From positions 1-36,471 of the forward strand of contig PNNC01000200.1 of assembly GCA_013824015.1 (NCBI GenBank): a DNA stretch of 36,471 bases, read 5' to 3'. Both the position numbers and the translations under genes were made by a program. Positions 1 to 8,943 of the stretch are shown here, one piece after another. This stretch comes from Polaromonas sp. GTDB lineage: Bacteria > Pseudomonadota > Gammaproteobacteria > Burkholderiales > Burkholderiaceae_C. The notes under the pieces were generated by a model. That model saw only the letters and a list, made by a program, of their open reading frames with translations, was not told the DNA's origin and made no database searches. Each line of letters begins with the position of its first letter. Position 1 is the first letter of the stretch.

Positions 1-1297
<1,297 letters not shown>

Positions 1298-1332
1298 TCA
1301 GTTAAATAGGGTTGCTTCAGGTGTGCGAGAAC

Positions 1333-1623
1333 TTACTTCTCAACCACAGCGAAGAGGTCGTCTTCTTTCATGACCAGCAATTCGTCGCCATCGACCTTGA
1401 CGGTCTGGCCGCTGTATTTGCCGAACAGGACGCGGTCGCCGACCTTGACGGCCATGGCGCTGATTTCGCCCTTGTCGTTCTTCTTGCCGGGGCCGACGGC
1501 CAGCACTTCGCCTTGATCAGGCTTTTCGGCGGCGCTGTCAGGAATGACGATGCCGGAAGCGGTTTTGGTTTCGTTTTCGACACGTTTGACGATCACGCGG
1601 TCGTGCAGGGGGCGAAGTTTCAT
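1333..1623 (-). CDS. groS: Co-chaperonin GroES (10 kDa)
   Basis: Heptameric lid of the GroEL folding chamber, 96 residues, the normal family length. The protein begins [16 protein letters not shown], contains the mobile loop region around [12 protein letters not shown], and ends in a typical DDLFAVVEK tail. A longer reading frame extends upstream to 1689, but the family N-terminus and an AGGAG eight bases upstream place the start at 1623. First gene of the groESL operon; groEL follows after about 50 bp. Control is visible directly upstream: a sigma-70 promoter overlapped by a perfect CIRCE inverted repeat, meaning repression by HrcA. Confidence 0.98.
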   Translation of the reverse strand: MKLRPLHDRVIVKRVENETKTASGIVIPDSAAEKPDQGEVLAVGPGKKNDKGEISAMAVKVGDRVLFGKYSGQTVKVDGDELLVMKEDDLFAVVEK

Positions 1624-1713
1624 GAAAGGCTCCTGATGTGAAACAGTGGTTATGGGATCAAAAAGCAGCCGTGCGAGGCGCGGCCACAATGAATGGGCTG
1701 GATGGAGTGGCTG

Positions 1714-1740
1714 TTAGCACTCAATACCATCGAGTGCTAA
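1714..1740 (-). promoter_or_regulatory. CIRCE operator (HrcA binding site)
   Basis: TTAGCACTC (1714-1722), nine bases, GAGTGCTAA (1732-1740) is an exact match to the CIRCE consensus bound by the HrcA repressor. Its upstream end shares one base with the -10 box of the groES promoter, so bound HrcA would cover the transcription start. Confidence 0.97.
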
Positions 1741-1768
1741 TCATAAGGCTGTTTGGCGGCCGTTTCAA
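1740..1768 (-). promoter_or_regulatory. groESL promoter, sigma-70 type
   Basis: On the minus strand TTGAAA (1763-1768), a 17-base spacer and TATGAT (1740-1745) each match the sigma-70 hexamers at five of six positions. The overlapping CTTGAA with a CCTTATGA 15 bases further on also loosely resembles a sigma-32 promoter, so dual control is possible. The sigma-70 reading fits better. Confidence 0.85.
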
Positions 1769-1943
1769 GTTCGGCAAGCAAAAAATGGCGGTCCGATAGG
1801 CGGGTCAGCCGGTCCCTCGGGACGGAAACCGCTGGCTGTCCTACAAAAGACCCGCCAGCGTCTGACAGGGCAGAACCGATTCCCCCTCTAAAGTGGCTTC
1901 AGGATCATTTCAGGCAGTGCCAGCCACATCCGGGGGAATATTG

Positions 1944-2147
1944 ATGAACCAGTTTGCAATTGACATGACGGCCCACCAGCCAGGTTTGCGTTCCGGCTAC
2001 CCGGTCCAGGGCGACACGCGTTTGCCTGCAGGCGGGCGTGTTGGCCCGGTGCGTCCGGCCTGGCCGTTTCTGGTCAATCCCAGTCGCCGGGGTGATCAGC
2101 AGGCACTCGCGCAAGAGGCTGGCAATTCATCCGGTTTTGCCAGTTGA
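1944..2147 (+). CDS. Possible small ORF, function unknown
   Basis: A 67-codon frame beginning MNQFAIDMTAH, preceded by a purine-rich CGGGGGAATA that could serve as a ribosome binding site. No domain, signal peptide or membrane segment is recognised; the composition is rich in Gly, Pro and Arg, which is also what chance translation of GC-rich DNA gives. It is the only candidate in the otherwise empty stretch between the groESL promoter (1768) and the next ORF (2182). It is listed so that the gap is accounted for, not because it is convincing. Confidence 0.2.
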   Translation: MNQFAIDMTAHQPGLRSGYPVQGDTRLPAGGRVGPVRPAWPFLVNPSRRGDQQALAQEAGNSSGFAS

Positions 2148-2181
2148 TCCCGGTCTGAAATTACCACCACGGAAGAACAGC

Positions 2182-2376
2182 ATGGGCGATACAAGCATTG
2201 GACAGGGCCAGCCGGCTGACAGCAACAACACCCAGGTCGACAAGAACAAGACCCCGCGCAAAACGTTCGGCGAAGAAGGCAGCAACAAGACACAGTCCAA
2301 GCCAGATCCGAATGCCCAGCCCTCCGATGTAGGCGCTGGCGGAAAATTCATCGAACCGTCGCCTTTCACGCGCTGA
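2182..2376 (+). CDS. Small hydrophilic protein of unknown function (64 aa)
   Basis: Predicted 64-residue protein starting MGDTSIGQGQPAD, very rich in Asn, Gln, Asp, Lys and Pro, with no hydrophobic segment, no cysteine and no signal peptide; probably a disordered cytosolic peptide. GGAAG at 2171-2175 is a reasonable ribosome binding site seven bases before the ATG. The stop at 2374-2376 is followed after 16 bases by a strong intrinsic terminator (2393-2424), which supports a real short transcript ending here. A longer frame back to 2038 exists but lacks a ribosome binding site. I do not recognise the family. It could be a small conserved Burkholderiales protein or a stress peptide; neither is shown by the sequence. 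Confidence 0.5.
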   Translation: MGDTSIGQGQPADSNNTQVDKNKTPRKTFGEEGSNKTQSKPDPNAQPSDVGAGGKFIEPSPFTR

Positions 2377-2392
2377 GTTCAATCACCCCCCC

Positions 2393-2424
2393 AAAAAAAA
2401 GCCACCGCAAGCGGTGGCTTTTTT
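2393..2424 (+). terminator. Rho-independent terminator
   Basis: GCCACCGC (2401-2408), a two-base centre and GCGGTGGC (2411-2418), flanked by eight A upstream and six T downstream. The symmetrical A and T tracts would let it work in both directions. It closes the small ORF at 2182-2376. Confidence 0.93.
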
Positions 2425-2667
2425 GCTTTCTGCCGGCTGCAAATGATCCTGTGTCGAGCTGCTGCGCAGGGAAGGCGCCATTGCCAAACGGGTGATACCG
2501 AATCGGCATTCAGTCCTACAGCAGGCTGGGGATGGAAAACTGGAATTTTCAAAAACCGCTGTTTATTATTTTTCAAAGTGCGATGAACGGCTCTTTCTGA
2601 TTCCTGAATGTGTTGCTGCTTGTCCTGCTTGACGCCATTTGGCAGATAACTTTGCTTATTCGAACAC
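2425..2667. other. Intergenic region upstream of the KaiC-like operon
   Basis: About 240 bases without a supported gene. It includes an AT-rich patch (2546-2580), unusual for this GC-rich DNA, and TTGACG at 2629-2634 that lacks a convincing -10 partner. The promoter of the KaiC-like operon must lie here, but I cannot place it. A sigma-54-like pair at 2641 and 2654 has the wrong spacing. Confidence 0.5.
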
Positions 2668-4173
2668 ATGAAGATTCAGGACAATCTCAACCCCTCCCTC
2701 CTCTCCACGGGCATCGCTGGCCTCGACAACATTCTGGGCGGCGGCCTGACCAAGGACCGCATCTACCTGATTGAGGGCGAGCCCGGGACGGGCAAAACCA
2801 CCACCGGGCTGCAATTCCTGGTCGAAGGCGCCAGGCACGGCGAGTCGGTGGTGTACATCACGCTTGCCGAAACCCGCGGCGAGTTGCAGGGGGTGGGCGA
2901 GTCCCACGGCTGGGACATGCAGGGCATCCACATCCAGGAAGTCCTGCCCTCGGAGAACCTGCTGCAGCCCGAGGCCCAGTACACCATGTTCCACCCGTCG
3001 GAAGTCGAGATGGGCACCACCATGCAGCTGATTCTTGCCGCGATCGAGGAGCGCAAGCCGACCCGGGTGGTGATTGATTCGCTGTCGGAGTTGCAGTTGC
3101 TGGCCGATACGCCGCTGCGTTACCGGCGGCAGGTGCTGGCGCTCAAGCAGTTTTTTGCCAGCCGTTCCTGTACGGTGATGATGCTCGACGACCGCACCGC
3201 GGCCGGCATCGACCTGCAGGTGCGCAGCATCGCGCATGGCGTGATCACGCTGGAGCAGTCGGTCAAGGAATATGGCGCCGAGCGGCGCCGGGTCCGGGTC
3301 GTCAAATACCGTGGCATCGCCTTCCGCGGCGGCATGCACGACTACGACATCCAGTACGGCGGGCTGTGTGTCTACCCGAGGCTGGTGGCCGCCGAATCGC
3401 GGGTCATGGAAAAGCGCGAGCAGCTCAAGAGCGGCCTGACTGCGCTGGACGCGCTGCTGGGCGGCGGGCTGGAAGAAGGCACCAGCACGCTGATTGCCGG
3501 CCCGCCGGGCACCGGCAAATCCTCGCTGGCGGCCCAGTTTGTCGCCGCCGCCGCGGAGCGCGGCCAGCGCAGCGCCATGTTCCTGTTCGAGGAAGCCGCC
3601 AACAACCTGCTCAACCGCGCCGACGGACTGGGCATGCGGGTGCGTGGGCCCTATGACGAGGGCTTGCTGACCATCCAGCAGATCGACCCGGCGGAGCTGT
3701 CGCCCGGCGAGTTCGCGACGGCGGTGTGCCGGGCCGCGGACCAGGGCGCGAAGGTGGTGGTGATCGACAGCATCAACGGCTACCTCAATGCCATGCCCGA
3801 TGAACGCTTTTTGACCACCCACCTGCACGAGTTGTTGACCTACCTGGGCCAGCGCGGGGTGGTCACCATCCTGGTCGGCGTTCAGCAGGGCATGCTGGGC
3901 GGCCAGATGTCGACCACGGTGGATGCCAGCTATCTGGCCGACAACGTGCTGATGTTGCGTTATTTCGAGCATGACGGAGAGGTCAAGCAGGCGGTCTCCG
4001 TGTTCAAGAAGCGCGGCAGCCTGCATGAGCGAACCATTCGCCAGTTCTCCATGTCCGCCGATGGCATCCATGTGGGCGAGGTGTTGCGGGGCTTTCGCGG
4101 CATTCTGACCGGCGTGCCGGTCTACCTGGGGAACATGGGCAGCGCGGCAGGCAGCGAATCCGGGGTCCGCTAA
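2668..4173 (+). CDS. KaiC-like double-domain RecA-family ATPase
   Basis: 501 residues, two tandem KaiC domains as in cyanobacterial KaiC (~519 aa). Domain 1 has Walker A GEPGTGKTT (K43), a single catalytic-type Glu in LAET (E68) and Walker B VVIDS (D137). Domain 2 has Walker A GPPGTGKSS (K284), a full Glu pair FEEA (E308, E309) and VVVIDS (D367). By alignment by eye with KaiC, the phosphosite pair Ser431-Thr432 corresponds to S421-Y422: Ser is kept, Thr is Tyr. No kaiA or kaiB is nearby. The stop codon directly abuts the GTG of a hybrid histidine kinase, so the two are one operon and probably one pathway. KaiC-like/histidine-kinase pairs are known in non-cyanobacterial genomes, where a clock role is generally not shown; a signalling ATPase is the safer description. 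No strong ribosome binding site precedes ATG 2668. Confidence 0.92.
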   Translation: MKIQDNLNPSLLSTGIAGLDNILGGGLTKDRIYLIEGEPGTGKTTTGLQFLVEGARHGESVVYITLAETRGELQGVGESHGWDMQGIHIQEVLPSENLLQPEAQYTMFHPSEVEMGTTMQLILAAIEERKPTRVVIDSLSELQLLADTPLRYRRQVLALKQFFASRSCTVMMLDDRTAAGIDLQVRSIAHGVITLEQSVKEYGAERRRVRVVKYRGIAFRGGMHDYDIQYGGLCVYPRLVAAESRVMEKREQLKSGLTALDALLGGGLEEGTSTLIAGPPGTGKSSLAAQFVAAAAERGQRSAMFLFEEAANNLLNRADGLGMRVRGPYDEGLLTIQQIDPAELSPGEFATAVCRAADQGAKVVVIDSINGYLNAMPDERFLTTHLHELLTYLGQRGVVTILVGVQQGMLGGQMSTTVDASYLADNVLMLRYFEHDGEVKQAVSVFKKRGSLHERTIRQFSMSADGIHVGEVLRGFRGILTGVPVYLGNMGSAAGSESGVR

Positions 4174-5703
4174 GTGGAGCGACGTATCGTCATCTGCACC
4201 CCGACCGGGCAGGATGCGACCCTGACGTCCAGGGTGTTCCGCTCGGTGGACATCGGCTGCATGGTGTGCCGCGACACCGGGGAATTGCTCGAACAGTTGC
4301 CGCGGGGCGCGGGCGCCCTGTTGCTGGCCGAGGAAGTGATCAGCGGCGCAGCCATGCGGCCGCTGGCCGAGTATGTGGCCAGCCAGCCGACTTGGTCAGA
4401 CCTGCCGATTCTGCTGCTGACCCGCAGCGGCGCCGATTCCCTGGACGTACGGCGGGCCGTGGACCGCCTGGGCAATGTCACCCTGATGGAGCGACCGGTG
4501 CGCACCATTGCGCTGATCTCTGCGGCCCGCTCGGCGATCCGGGCGCGCGAGCGCCAGTATCAGGTCCGGGATGCCGATCAGCGCAAGGACGAGTTCCTGG
4601 CCACGCTGGCGCATGAGCTGCGTAATCCGCTGGCGCCGATACGCACGTCCATGGGCATTCTCAAACACCTGCATCCGGATTCCGACCCGGTGACCCGCCT
4701 GCGCAACGTGGTGGACCGGCAGGTCACCCACCTCACGCGGCTGGTGGACGACCTGCTCGACGTCGCCCGGATCACCAGCGGCAAGGTGGTTCTCAAGAAA
4801 GACCGCATCACGCTGCGGTCGGTGGTCAACCACGCCATCGAGATATCCAGCTCCTCCATGGAAGCCAAGAAACACCGGCTCGATGTGAAGGAGACCGAAG
4901 GTGATTACCTGCTCAACGCGGACCATGCGCGCCTGGTGCAGAGTGTGGCCAACCTGCTGGTCAACGCCGCCAAGTTCACGCCGCCCCAGGGGCATATCGT
5001 GCTGGAGACGCAGGTGCGCGGCGATACCGTGACATTCAGCGTGCGGGACAACGGCATCGGGCTGGAGCCGGTGTCGCTGACGCGCATTTTTGACCTGTTT
5101 GCGCAGACACCGGTGCCTGGGGAGGCGCCGACCGGCCTGGGCATCGGCCTGAGCCTGGCCAGGCAATTTGCGGAAATGCATGGCAGCAAGCTGCATGCGG
5201 TGAGCGAAGGTCTGGGCCGTGGCAGTGAATTTGTACTGACGCTGCCGGTGGTGGTCGAGCAGAAACAAGCCCCGCTGGGCCCGGAGGCGGCGGTCATCGC
5301 ACCGGCTGTTTCCGGCCGCCTGAGAAAAGTGCTGGTGGTTGACGACAACGTGGATGCGGCCGATACCCTGGGCGCCCTGCTGGGCATGGACGGTTTTGCC
5401 GTGAGCACCGTGTATGACGGTGTGGCCGCGGTGGCGCAGGCCAGGGCAGCCGCTCCCGATATCGTGGTCATGGACATCGGCATGCCGGGCATGGACGGTT
5501 ATGACGCCGCTCGCCTGATCCGGCAGCAGCCCGGCGGCGACAAAATTCTGCTGATCGCGCTGACCGGCTGGGGCCAGTCCACCGACAGAAAACGCGCCAG
5601 CGAAGCGGGGTTTGACCACCATCTGGTCAAACCCGTGGATTACGAATTGCTGATGCAGTGCCTGCAGCAGCTGCCTGCCGAAGCCGTTGCGCAGCGCGCC
5701 TGA
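4174..5703 (+). CDS. Hybrid sensor histidine kinase with C-terminal receiver
   Basis: 509 residues, apparently cytosolic (no membrane segment). Residues ~1-125 look like a degenerate receiver or other signal-input module without the acidic pocket. HisKA follows with the H-box [13 protein letters not shown] (phospho-acceptor H147), then HATPase_c with N-box NLLVNAAKF (~260-268), DNGIGLEP (~292-299) and GLGIGLSLA (~321-329). A C-terminal receiver (~385-500) has VVDDN, the phospho-acceptor D434 in VVMDIGMPG and K486 in LVKPVD. The start is GTG 4174, immediately after the stop of the KaiC-like gene, implying translational coupling. No separate response regulator or output gene follows; metK is convergent. 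The input is therefore probably the KaiC-like ATPase or a small signal sensed by the N-terminal module, and the output partner must be elsewhere (inference). Confidence 0.93.
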   Translation: MERRIVICTPTGQDATLTSRVFRSVDIGCMVCRDTGELLEQLPRGAGALLLAEEVISGAAMRPLAEYVASQPTWSDLPILLLTRSGADSLDVRRAVDRLGNVTLMERPVRTIALISAARSAIRARERQYQVRDADQRKDEFLATLAHELRNPLAPIRTSMGILKHLHPDSDPVTRLRNVVDRQVTHLTRLVDDLLDVARITSGKVVLKKDRITLRSVVNHAIEISSSSMEAKKHRLDVKETEGDYLLNADHARLVQSVANLLVNAAKFTPPQGHIVLETQVRGDTVTFSVRDNGIGLEPVSLTRIFDLFAQTPVPGEAPTGLGIGLSLARQFAEMHGSKLHAVSEGLGRGSEFVLTLPVVVEQKQAPLGPEAAVIAPAVSGRLRKVLVVDDNVDAADTLGALLGMDGFAVSTVYDGVAAVAQARAAAPDIVVMDIGMPGMDGYDAARLIRQQPGGDKILLIALTGWGQSTDRKRASEAGFDHHLVKPVDYELLMQCLQQLPAEAVAQRA

Positions 5704-5727
5704 AGGCCAGCGCCGCATGCAGGCCCC

Positions 5728-5757
5728 GCCATGCGCCGGCGCGAGCCAGCGCATGGC
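5728..5757. terminator. Hairpin between convergent kinase gene and metK
   Basis: GCCATGCGC (5728-5736) pairs perfectly with GCGCATGGC (5749-5757); inside it GGC and GCC close a GCGA (GNRA-type) tetraloop. It sits in the 60-bp gap between the two convergent stop codons and could terminate transcription from both sides. It lacks a clean T tract, so a Rho-assisted or purely structural role is possible. Confidence 0.5.
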
Positions 5758-5763
5758 AAGGGC

Positions 5764-6948
5764 TTATTTGAGGCCGGCTGCTGCCCGGAGGGCTGCAGCT
5801 TTATCGGTACGCTCCCAGGTGAATTCCGGCTCGTCGCGGCCGAAGTGGCCGTAGGCGGCGGTTTTTTCGTAGATCGGGCGCAGCAGGTCCAGCATCTGGA
5901 TGATGCCCTTCGGGCGCAGGTCGAAATGTTCGTTCACCAGCGCCGAGAGTTTTTCGTCCGACATCACGCCGGTGCCTTCGGTGTAGACCGTGACGTTCAT
6001 GGGACGGGCCACACCGATGGCATACGCGACCTGGATCTGGCACTGCTTGGCCAGGCCGGCGGCCACGATGTTCTTGGCGACATAACGCGCAGCGTAAGCG
6101 GCCGAGCGGTCCACCTTGGAGGGATCCTTGCCGCTGAACGCGCCACCGCCGTGCGGGCAGGCGCCGCCGTAGGTGTCCACAATGATCTTGCGGCCGGTCA
6201 GGCCGCAATCGCCCTGCGGACCGCCGATGACAAAACGGCCGGTCGGGTTGATCAGGTACTTGGTGTCTTTCAGCCACTCCTTGGGCAGCACCGGCTTGAT
6301 GATTTCCTCGATGATGGCTTCCACAAAGGAGGCCTTCATCTTGTGCGCGGTTTCGCTCTGGTCAGGGCTGTGCTGGGTCGACAGCACCACGGTGTCAATG
6401 CTGTGCGGCTTGCCATCCACATAACGCATGGTGACCTGGCTCTTGGCGTCCGGGCGCAGGAAAGGCAGGCGGCCGTCCTTGCGCAACTGCGCCTGGCGCT
6501 CGACCAGGCGGTGGGCGTAATAAATCGGCGCGGGCATCAGCTCGGGCGTTTCGTCGCAGGCGTAGCCGAACATCAGGCCCTGGTCGCCGGCGCCGGTGTT
6601 CAGGTGGTCGTCGGACGCGTGGTCCACGCCCTGGGCGATGTCGTTGGACTGCTTGTCGTAACAGACCATCACGGCGCAACCCTTGTAGTCGATGCCGTAC
6701 TCGGTATTGTCGTAACCGATGCGCTTGATGGTGTCGCGTGCGACCTGGATGTAGTCCACATGCGCGTTGGTGGTGATCTCGCCGGCCAGCACCACGAGGC
6801 CGGTGTTGGTCAGGGTCTCGGCAGCGACGCGGGACAGCGGGTCCTGCTTGAAAATGGCATCAAGGATGGCATCGGAAATCTGGTCGGCCACCTTGTCGGG
6901 ATGGCCTTCAGAGACGGATTCGGAAGTAAAGAGAAAATCGTTCGCCAT
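5764..6948 (-). CDS. metK: S-adenosylmethionine synthetase (methionine adenosyltransferase)
   Basis: Cytosolic enzyme making S-adenosylmethionine from methionine and ATP; 394 residues, the normal bacterial length. Visible signatures are SEGHPDK (residues 13-19), the methionine-loop motif [12 protein letters not shown] and the P-loop-like [12 protein letters not shown]. The frame extends to a GTG at 6957, but the family N-terminus [11 protein letters not shown] and a GGAG eight bases before ATG 6948 fix the start. It is a single-gene unit, convergent with the histidine kinase and divergent from the lipid A acyltransferases. About 110 bases of leader separate the predicted transcription start (~7060) from the ATG, and this leader can fold into two hairpins, suggesting regulation at the RNA level. 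Confidence 0.98.
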   Translation of the reverse strand: MANDFLFTSESVSEGHPDKVADQISDAILDAIFKQDPLSRVAAETLTNTGLVVLAGEITTNAHVDYIQVARDTIKRIGYDNTEYGIDYKGCAVMVCYDKQSNDIAQGVDHASDDHLNTGAGDQGLMFGYACDETPELMPAPIYYAHRLVERQAQLRKDGRLPFLRPDAKSQVTMRYVDGKPHSIDTVVLSTQHSPDQSETAHKMKASFVEAIIEEIIKPVLPKEWLKDTKYLINPTGRFVIGGPQGDCGLTGRKIIVDTYGGACPHGGGAFSGKDPSKVDRSAAYAARYVAKNIVAAGLAKQCQIQVAYAIGVARPMNVTVYTEGTGVMSDEKLSALVNEHFDLRPKGIIQMLDLLRPIYEKTAAYGHFGRDEPEFTWERTDKAAALRAAAGLK

Positions 6949-7060
6949 TGCGTACACTCCATGAAGTTAGTCGGCGCGTTGCCGGCTTGGGGTGCCTCGG
7001 CGAACGCTTTAGCAGTTTGGTTTAATGTCGCCCTGCAAGTTGTTCAATAACTCGGCGACA
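6949..7060 (-). promoter_or_regulatory. Structured 5' leader of metK, candidate riboswitch or attenuator
   Basis: In transcript order, hairpin 1 pairs TGTCGCC with GGCGACA (outer arms 7054-7060 and 7026-7032) with an inner AGTT/AACT stem. Hairpin 2 pairs GCGTT with AACGC (7003-7007 and 6976-6980) with inner GCC/GGC and GGC/GCC stems closing the loop ACCCCAA (6987-6993). An unpaired A-rich linker lies between. Hairpin 1 would begin at the first nucleotides of the mRNA. I cannot match it to SAM-I, SAM-II or SAH riboswitch consensus by eye. The structure is seen; the regulatory role is inference. Confidence 0.45.
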
Positions 7061-7066
7061 GCTTCG

Positions 7067-7096
7067 ATTATATCCGTCCGTCCTTCCCGCTGTCTG
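7067..7096 (-). promoter_or_regulatory. metK promoter
   Basis: A perfect TATAAT (7067-7072 on the minus strand) with CAGACA (7091-7096, four of six matches to TTGACA) 18 bases upstream. The predicted start is near 7060, giving a leader of about 110 nt. Confidence 0.65.
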
Positions 7097-7107
7097 CGCC
7101 TGCCTTC

Positions 7108-7971
7108 ATGATCCTTCTGTTCCGGTTTTTCTCCCGTTGGCCACTGGCTGCGTTACATGCGCTGGGCGCCGCTCTGGGCTGGCTGGTCTGGTGGCTGAGT
7201 CCCGGCTATCGGCGGGAATTCCGCGCCAATGTGGCGCAGGCCGGGCTCGATTTCGAGACCGCGCGGCCGGCCATCGGCGAAGCCGGGCGTTTTGTCGCCG
7301 AACTGCCCAAGCTGTGGATGCGTCCACCGGGCGAGTCCTGTCTGGGCAATGTGCGCATCGAGGGGCAGGCCCATGTCAGCCTGGCCTTTGAGCGCGGCCG
7401 GGGCGTGGTGTTTTTTGGGCCGCACTGCGGCAGTTTTGAACTCGGACCGCAGGCGCTGGCCGAGCTGTATGGGCCGATCACGGCGATTTACCGCCCGGCG
7501 CGCAAGCCCTGGCTGGCGCGGCTGGAACGGCTGGCGCGCAGCCGGCCGGGCCTCACGGTGGTGCCGGCCAGCCTGAGCGGCATTCGCCAGATGTTCCGCA
7601 CGCTCAAAAACAACCAGGCGGTGGCGCTGCTGACCGACCAGGTGCCGCCGGAGGGGCAGGGCGTGTGGGCACCGTTTTTCGGCAAGCCGGCCTACACCAT
7701 GACGCTGGCCGCGCGGCTGGCGCTGCAAAGCGGCGCGGTGGTGCTGCCGGTCAGCTGCGAGCGGCGGGCACACGGGCAGGGCTATTTCCTGAAAATCTGG
7801 CCGCCGCTGACCGCGCTCGACAGCCTGCCCAAAACCGGGCTGTTGCCGGCGGTGACCATCATCAACCAGGCGATCGAGGCGATTGTGCGGACGCAGCCCG
7901 GCCAGTACCTGTGGGGCTACGCGCGTTACAAGCAGCCGCGCCAGCAGGAAACAGACGGGGAGGGCGTTTGA
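7108..7971 (+). CDS. Lipid A biosynthesis acyltransferase, LpxL/HtrB family (first of two)
   Basis: 287-residue inner-membrane enzyme of the late (secondary) acyltransferase family, which transfers an acyl chain from acyl-ACP to Kdo2-lipid IVA. An N-terminal membrane anchor (~residues 5-30) is followed by the family HX4E catalytic motif HCGSFE (H106, E111) and the conserved DQVPPEGQGVWAPFFG stretch. The start at ATG 7108 gives the anchor directly at the N-terminus. The last four bases (TTGA, 7968-7971) overlap the TTG start of a second acyltransferase, so the two are co-translated. A tandem pair fits sequential addition of two secondary acyl chains; which copy is LpxL-like and which LpxM-like cannot be decided from motifs alone. 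Confidence 0.9.
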   Translation: MILLFRFFSRWPLAALHALGAALGWLVWWLSPGYRREFRANVAQAGLDFETARPAIGEAGRFVAELPKLWMRPPGESCLGNVRIEGQAHVSLAFERGRGVVFFGPHCGSFELGPQALAELYGPITAIYRPARKPWLARLERLARSRPGLTVVPASLSGIRQMFRTLKNNQAVALLTDQVPPEGQGVWAPFFGKPAYTMTLAARLALQSGAVVLPVSCERRAHGQGYFLKIWPPLTALDSLPKTGLLPAVTIINQAIEAIVRTQPGQYLWGYARYKQPRQQETDGEGV

Positions 7972-8864
7972 GAACCCCGCGCCAGTTCGCCAGCTACGTT
8001 TTCACGCGCAGCGGCATTGTGTTCATGCAGCTGCTGGCGGCCCTGCCGCTGCCTGTGATCCGTGCCATGGGCGTGCTGCTGGGCTGGCTGCTGTATGTTC
8101 TGGCGGCGCCGCGCCGCCGCGTGGTGGCGACCAATTTGCGCCTGTGTTTCCCGGAGCGCAGCGAGTCCGAGCGGCGCCTGCTGGCACGTCAGACCTTTGT
8201 CTATTTTGCCCAGGCCTGGCTGGACCGCAGCTGGCTCTGGCATGGCCATCCCGACAAGCTCCGGCAGCGCCTCAAGCTCAAGGGCGCGCTGGCCGAACTT
8301 GACGGCGAGCGGCCGGTGGTGCTGTTTGCGCCGCATTTTGTCGGACTCGACGCGGGTTGGGCGGCGCTGACGCAGCAACTGCCGCGCGCCTTCACGACGA
8401 TTTACACCGACCAGGCCAACAAGTTGTTGGACCGCTGGATCCTGCGTGGTCGCCGGCGTTTTGCCAATGCCCGGCTGTTCGGCCGCGCCGAAGGGGTGCA
8501 GCCCATCATCAGCGCCCTGCGCGCGGGCCAGCCGCTGTATTTGCTGCCCGACATGAACTTCGGGCCGGAGGAGTCGGTGTTTGTGCCTTTTTACGGCATC
8601 GACGCCGCGACCGTCCCCTCGCTCTCGCGGTTTGCCAAACTTGGCCGCGCCAGGGTGGTGCCGGTGGTGACGCGTTTGACACCGACCGGCTATGAGGTGG
8701 AGCTGATGCCGGCCTGGACCGATGTGCCCTCGGCCGACTTTGTAGCCGACACCGCGCTGATGAATGCGCGGCTGCAGGGTTATATCAACACCATGCCGGC
8801 GCAGTACTACTGGGTGCACAAGCGCTTCAAGAGCCGGCCCGGCGGGGAGCCATCGATCTACTGA
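7968..8864 (+). CDS. Lipid A biosynthesis acyltransferase, LpxL/HtrB family (second of two)
   Basis: 298 residues if started at TTG 7968. That start is chosen because it follows a strong GGGGAGGG ribosome binding site, overlaps the previous stop by four bases (TTGA) and puts the membrane anchor (~residues 17-46) at the N-terminus; no ATG is suitably placed. The catalytic motif is HX4D (HFVGLD, H123 and D128), the other accepted form of the family motif, while its partner has HX4E. The segment LLPDMNFGPEESVFVPFYG is the expected substrate-binding region. It presumably adds the second secondary acyl chain to lipid A. A dispersed palindrome (8886-8926) lies just downstream and may mark the transcript end. 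Confidence 0.9.
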   Translation: MRTPRQFASYVFTRSGIVFMQLLAALPLPVIRAMGVLLGWLLYVLAAPRRRVVATNLRLCFPERSESERRLLARQTFVYFAQAWLDRSWLWHGHPDKLRQRLKLKGALAELDGERPVVLFAPHFVGLDAGWAALTQQLPRAFTTIYTDQANKLLDRWILRGRRRFANARLFGRAEGVQPIISALRAGQPLYLLPDMNFGPEESVFVPFYGIDAATVPSLSRFAKLGRARVVPVVTRLTPTGYEVELMPAWTDVPSADFVADTALMNARLQGYINTMPAQYYWVHKRFKSRPGGEPSIY

Positions 8865-8885
8865 GCGCGGTTTCAGGCGTTATAT

Positions 8886-8926
8886 GCCTCCAGCCCATGT
8901 CGGATGGTCGTTGCCTGCTATCAAAA
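8886..8926 (-). repeat. Dispersed palindrome, copy A
   Basis: Read on the minus strand: TTTTGATAGC, a degenerate left half and ACATGGGCTGGAGGC. Copies B, C and D share the core TAGCTGC..GCCCATG, a few bases, CATGGGC (TGGAGGC follows in B and D, TGG in C). Copy A is the most diverged; its left palindrome arm is damaged. It lies between the second acyltransferase and the hydrolase gene, in inverted orientation to copy B on the hydrolase's other side. Confidence 0.7.
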
Positions 8927-8943
8927 TCAGAGTGCTGAAGGCC

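Noticed and set aside
2641-2655. Sigma-54-like TTGGCA...TTGC before the KaiC-like gene
   Set aside because: GG and GC are 11 bases apart instead of 10, and transcription would start at the ATG. Sigma-54 spacing is strict.
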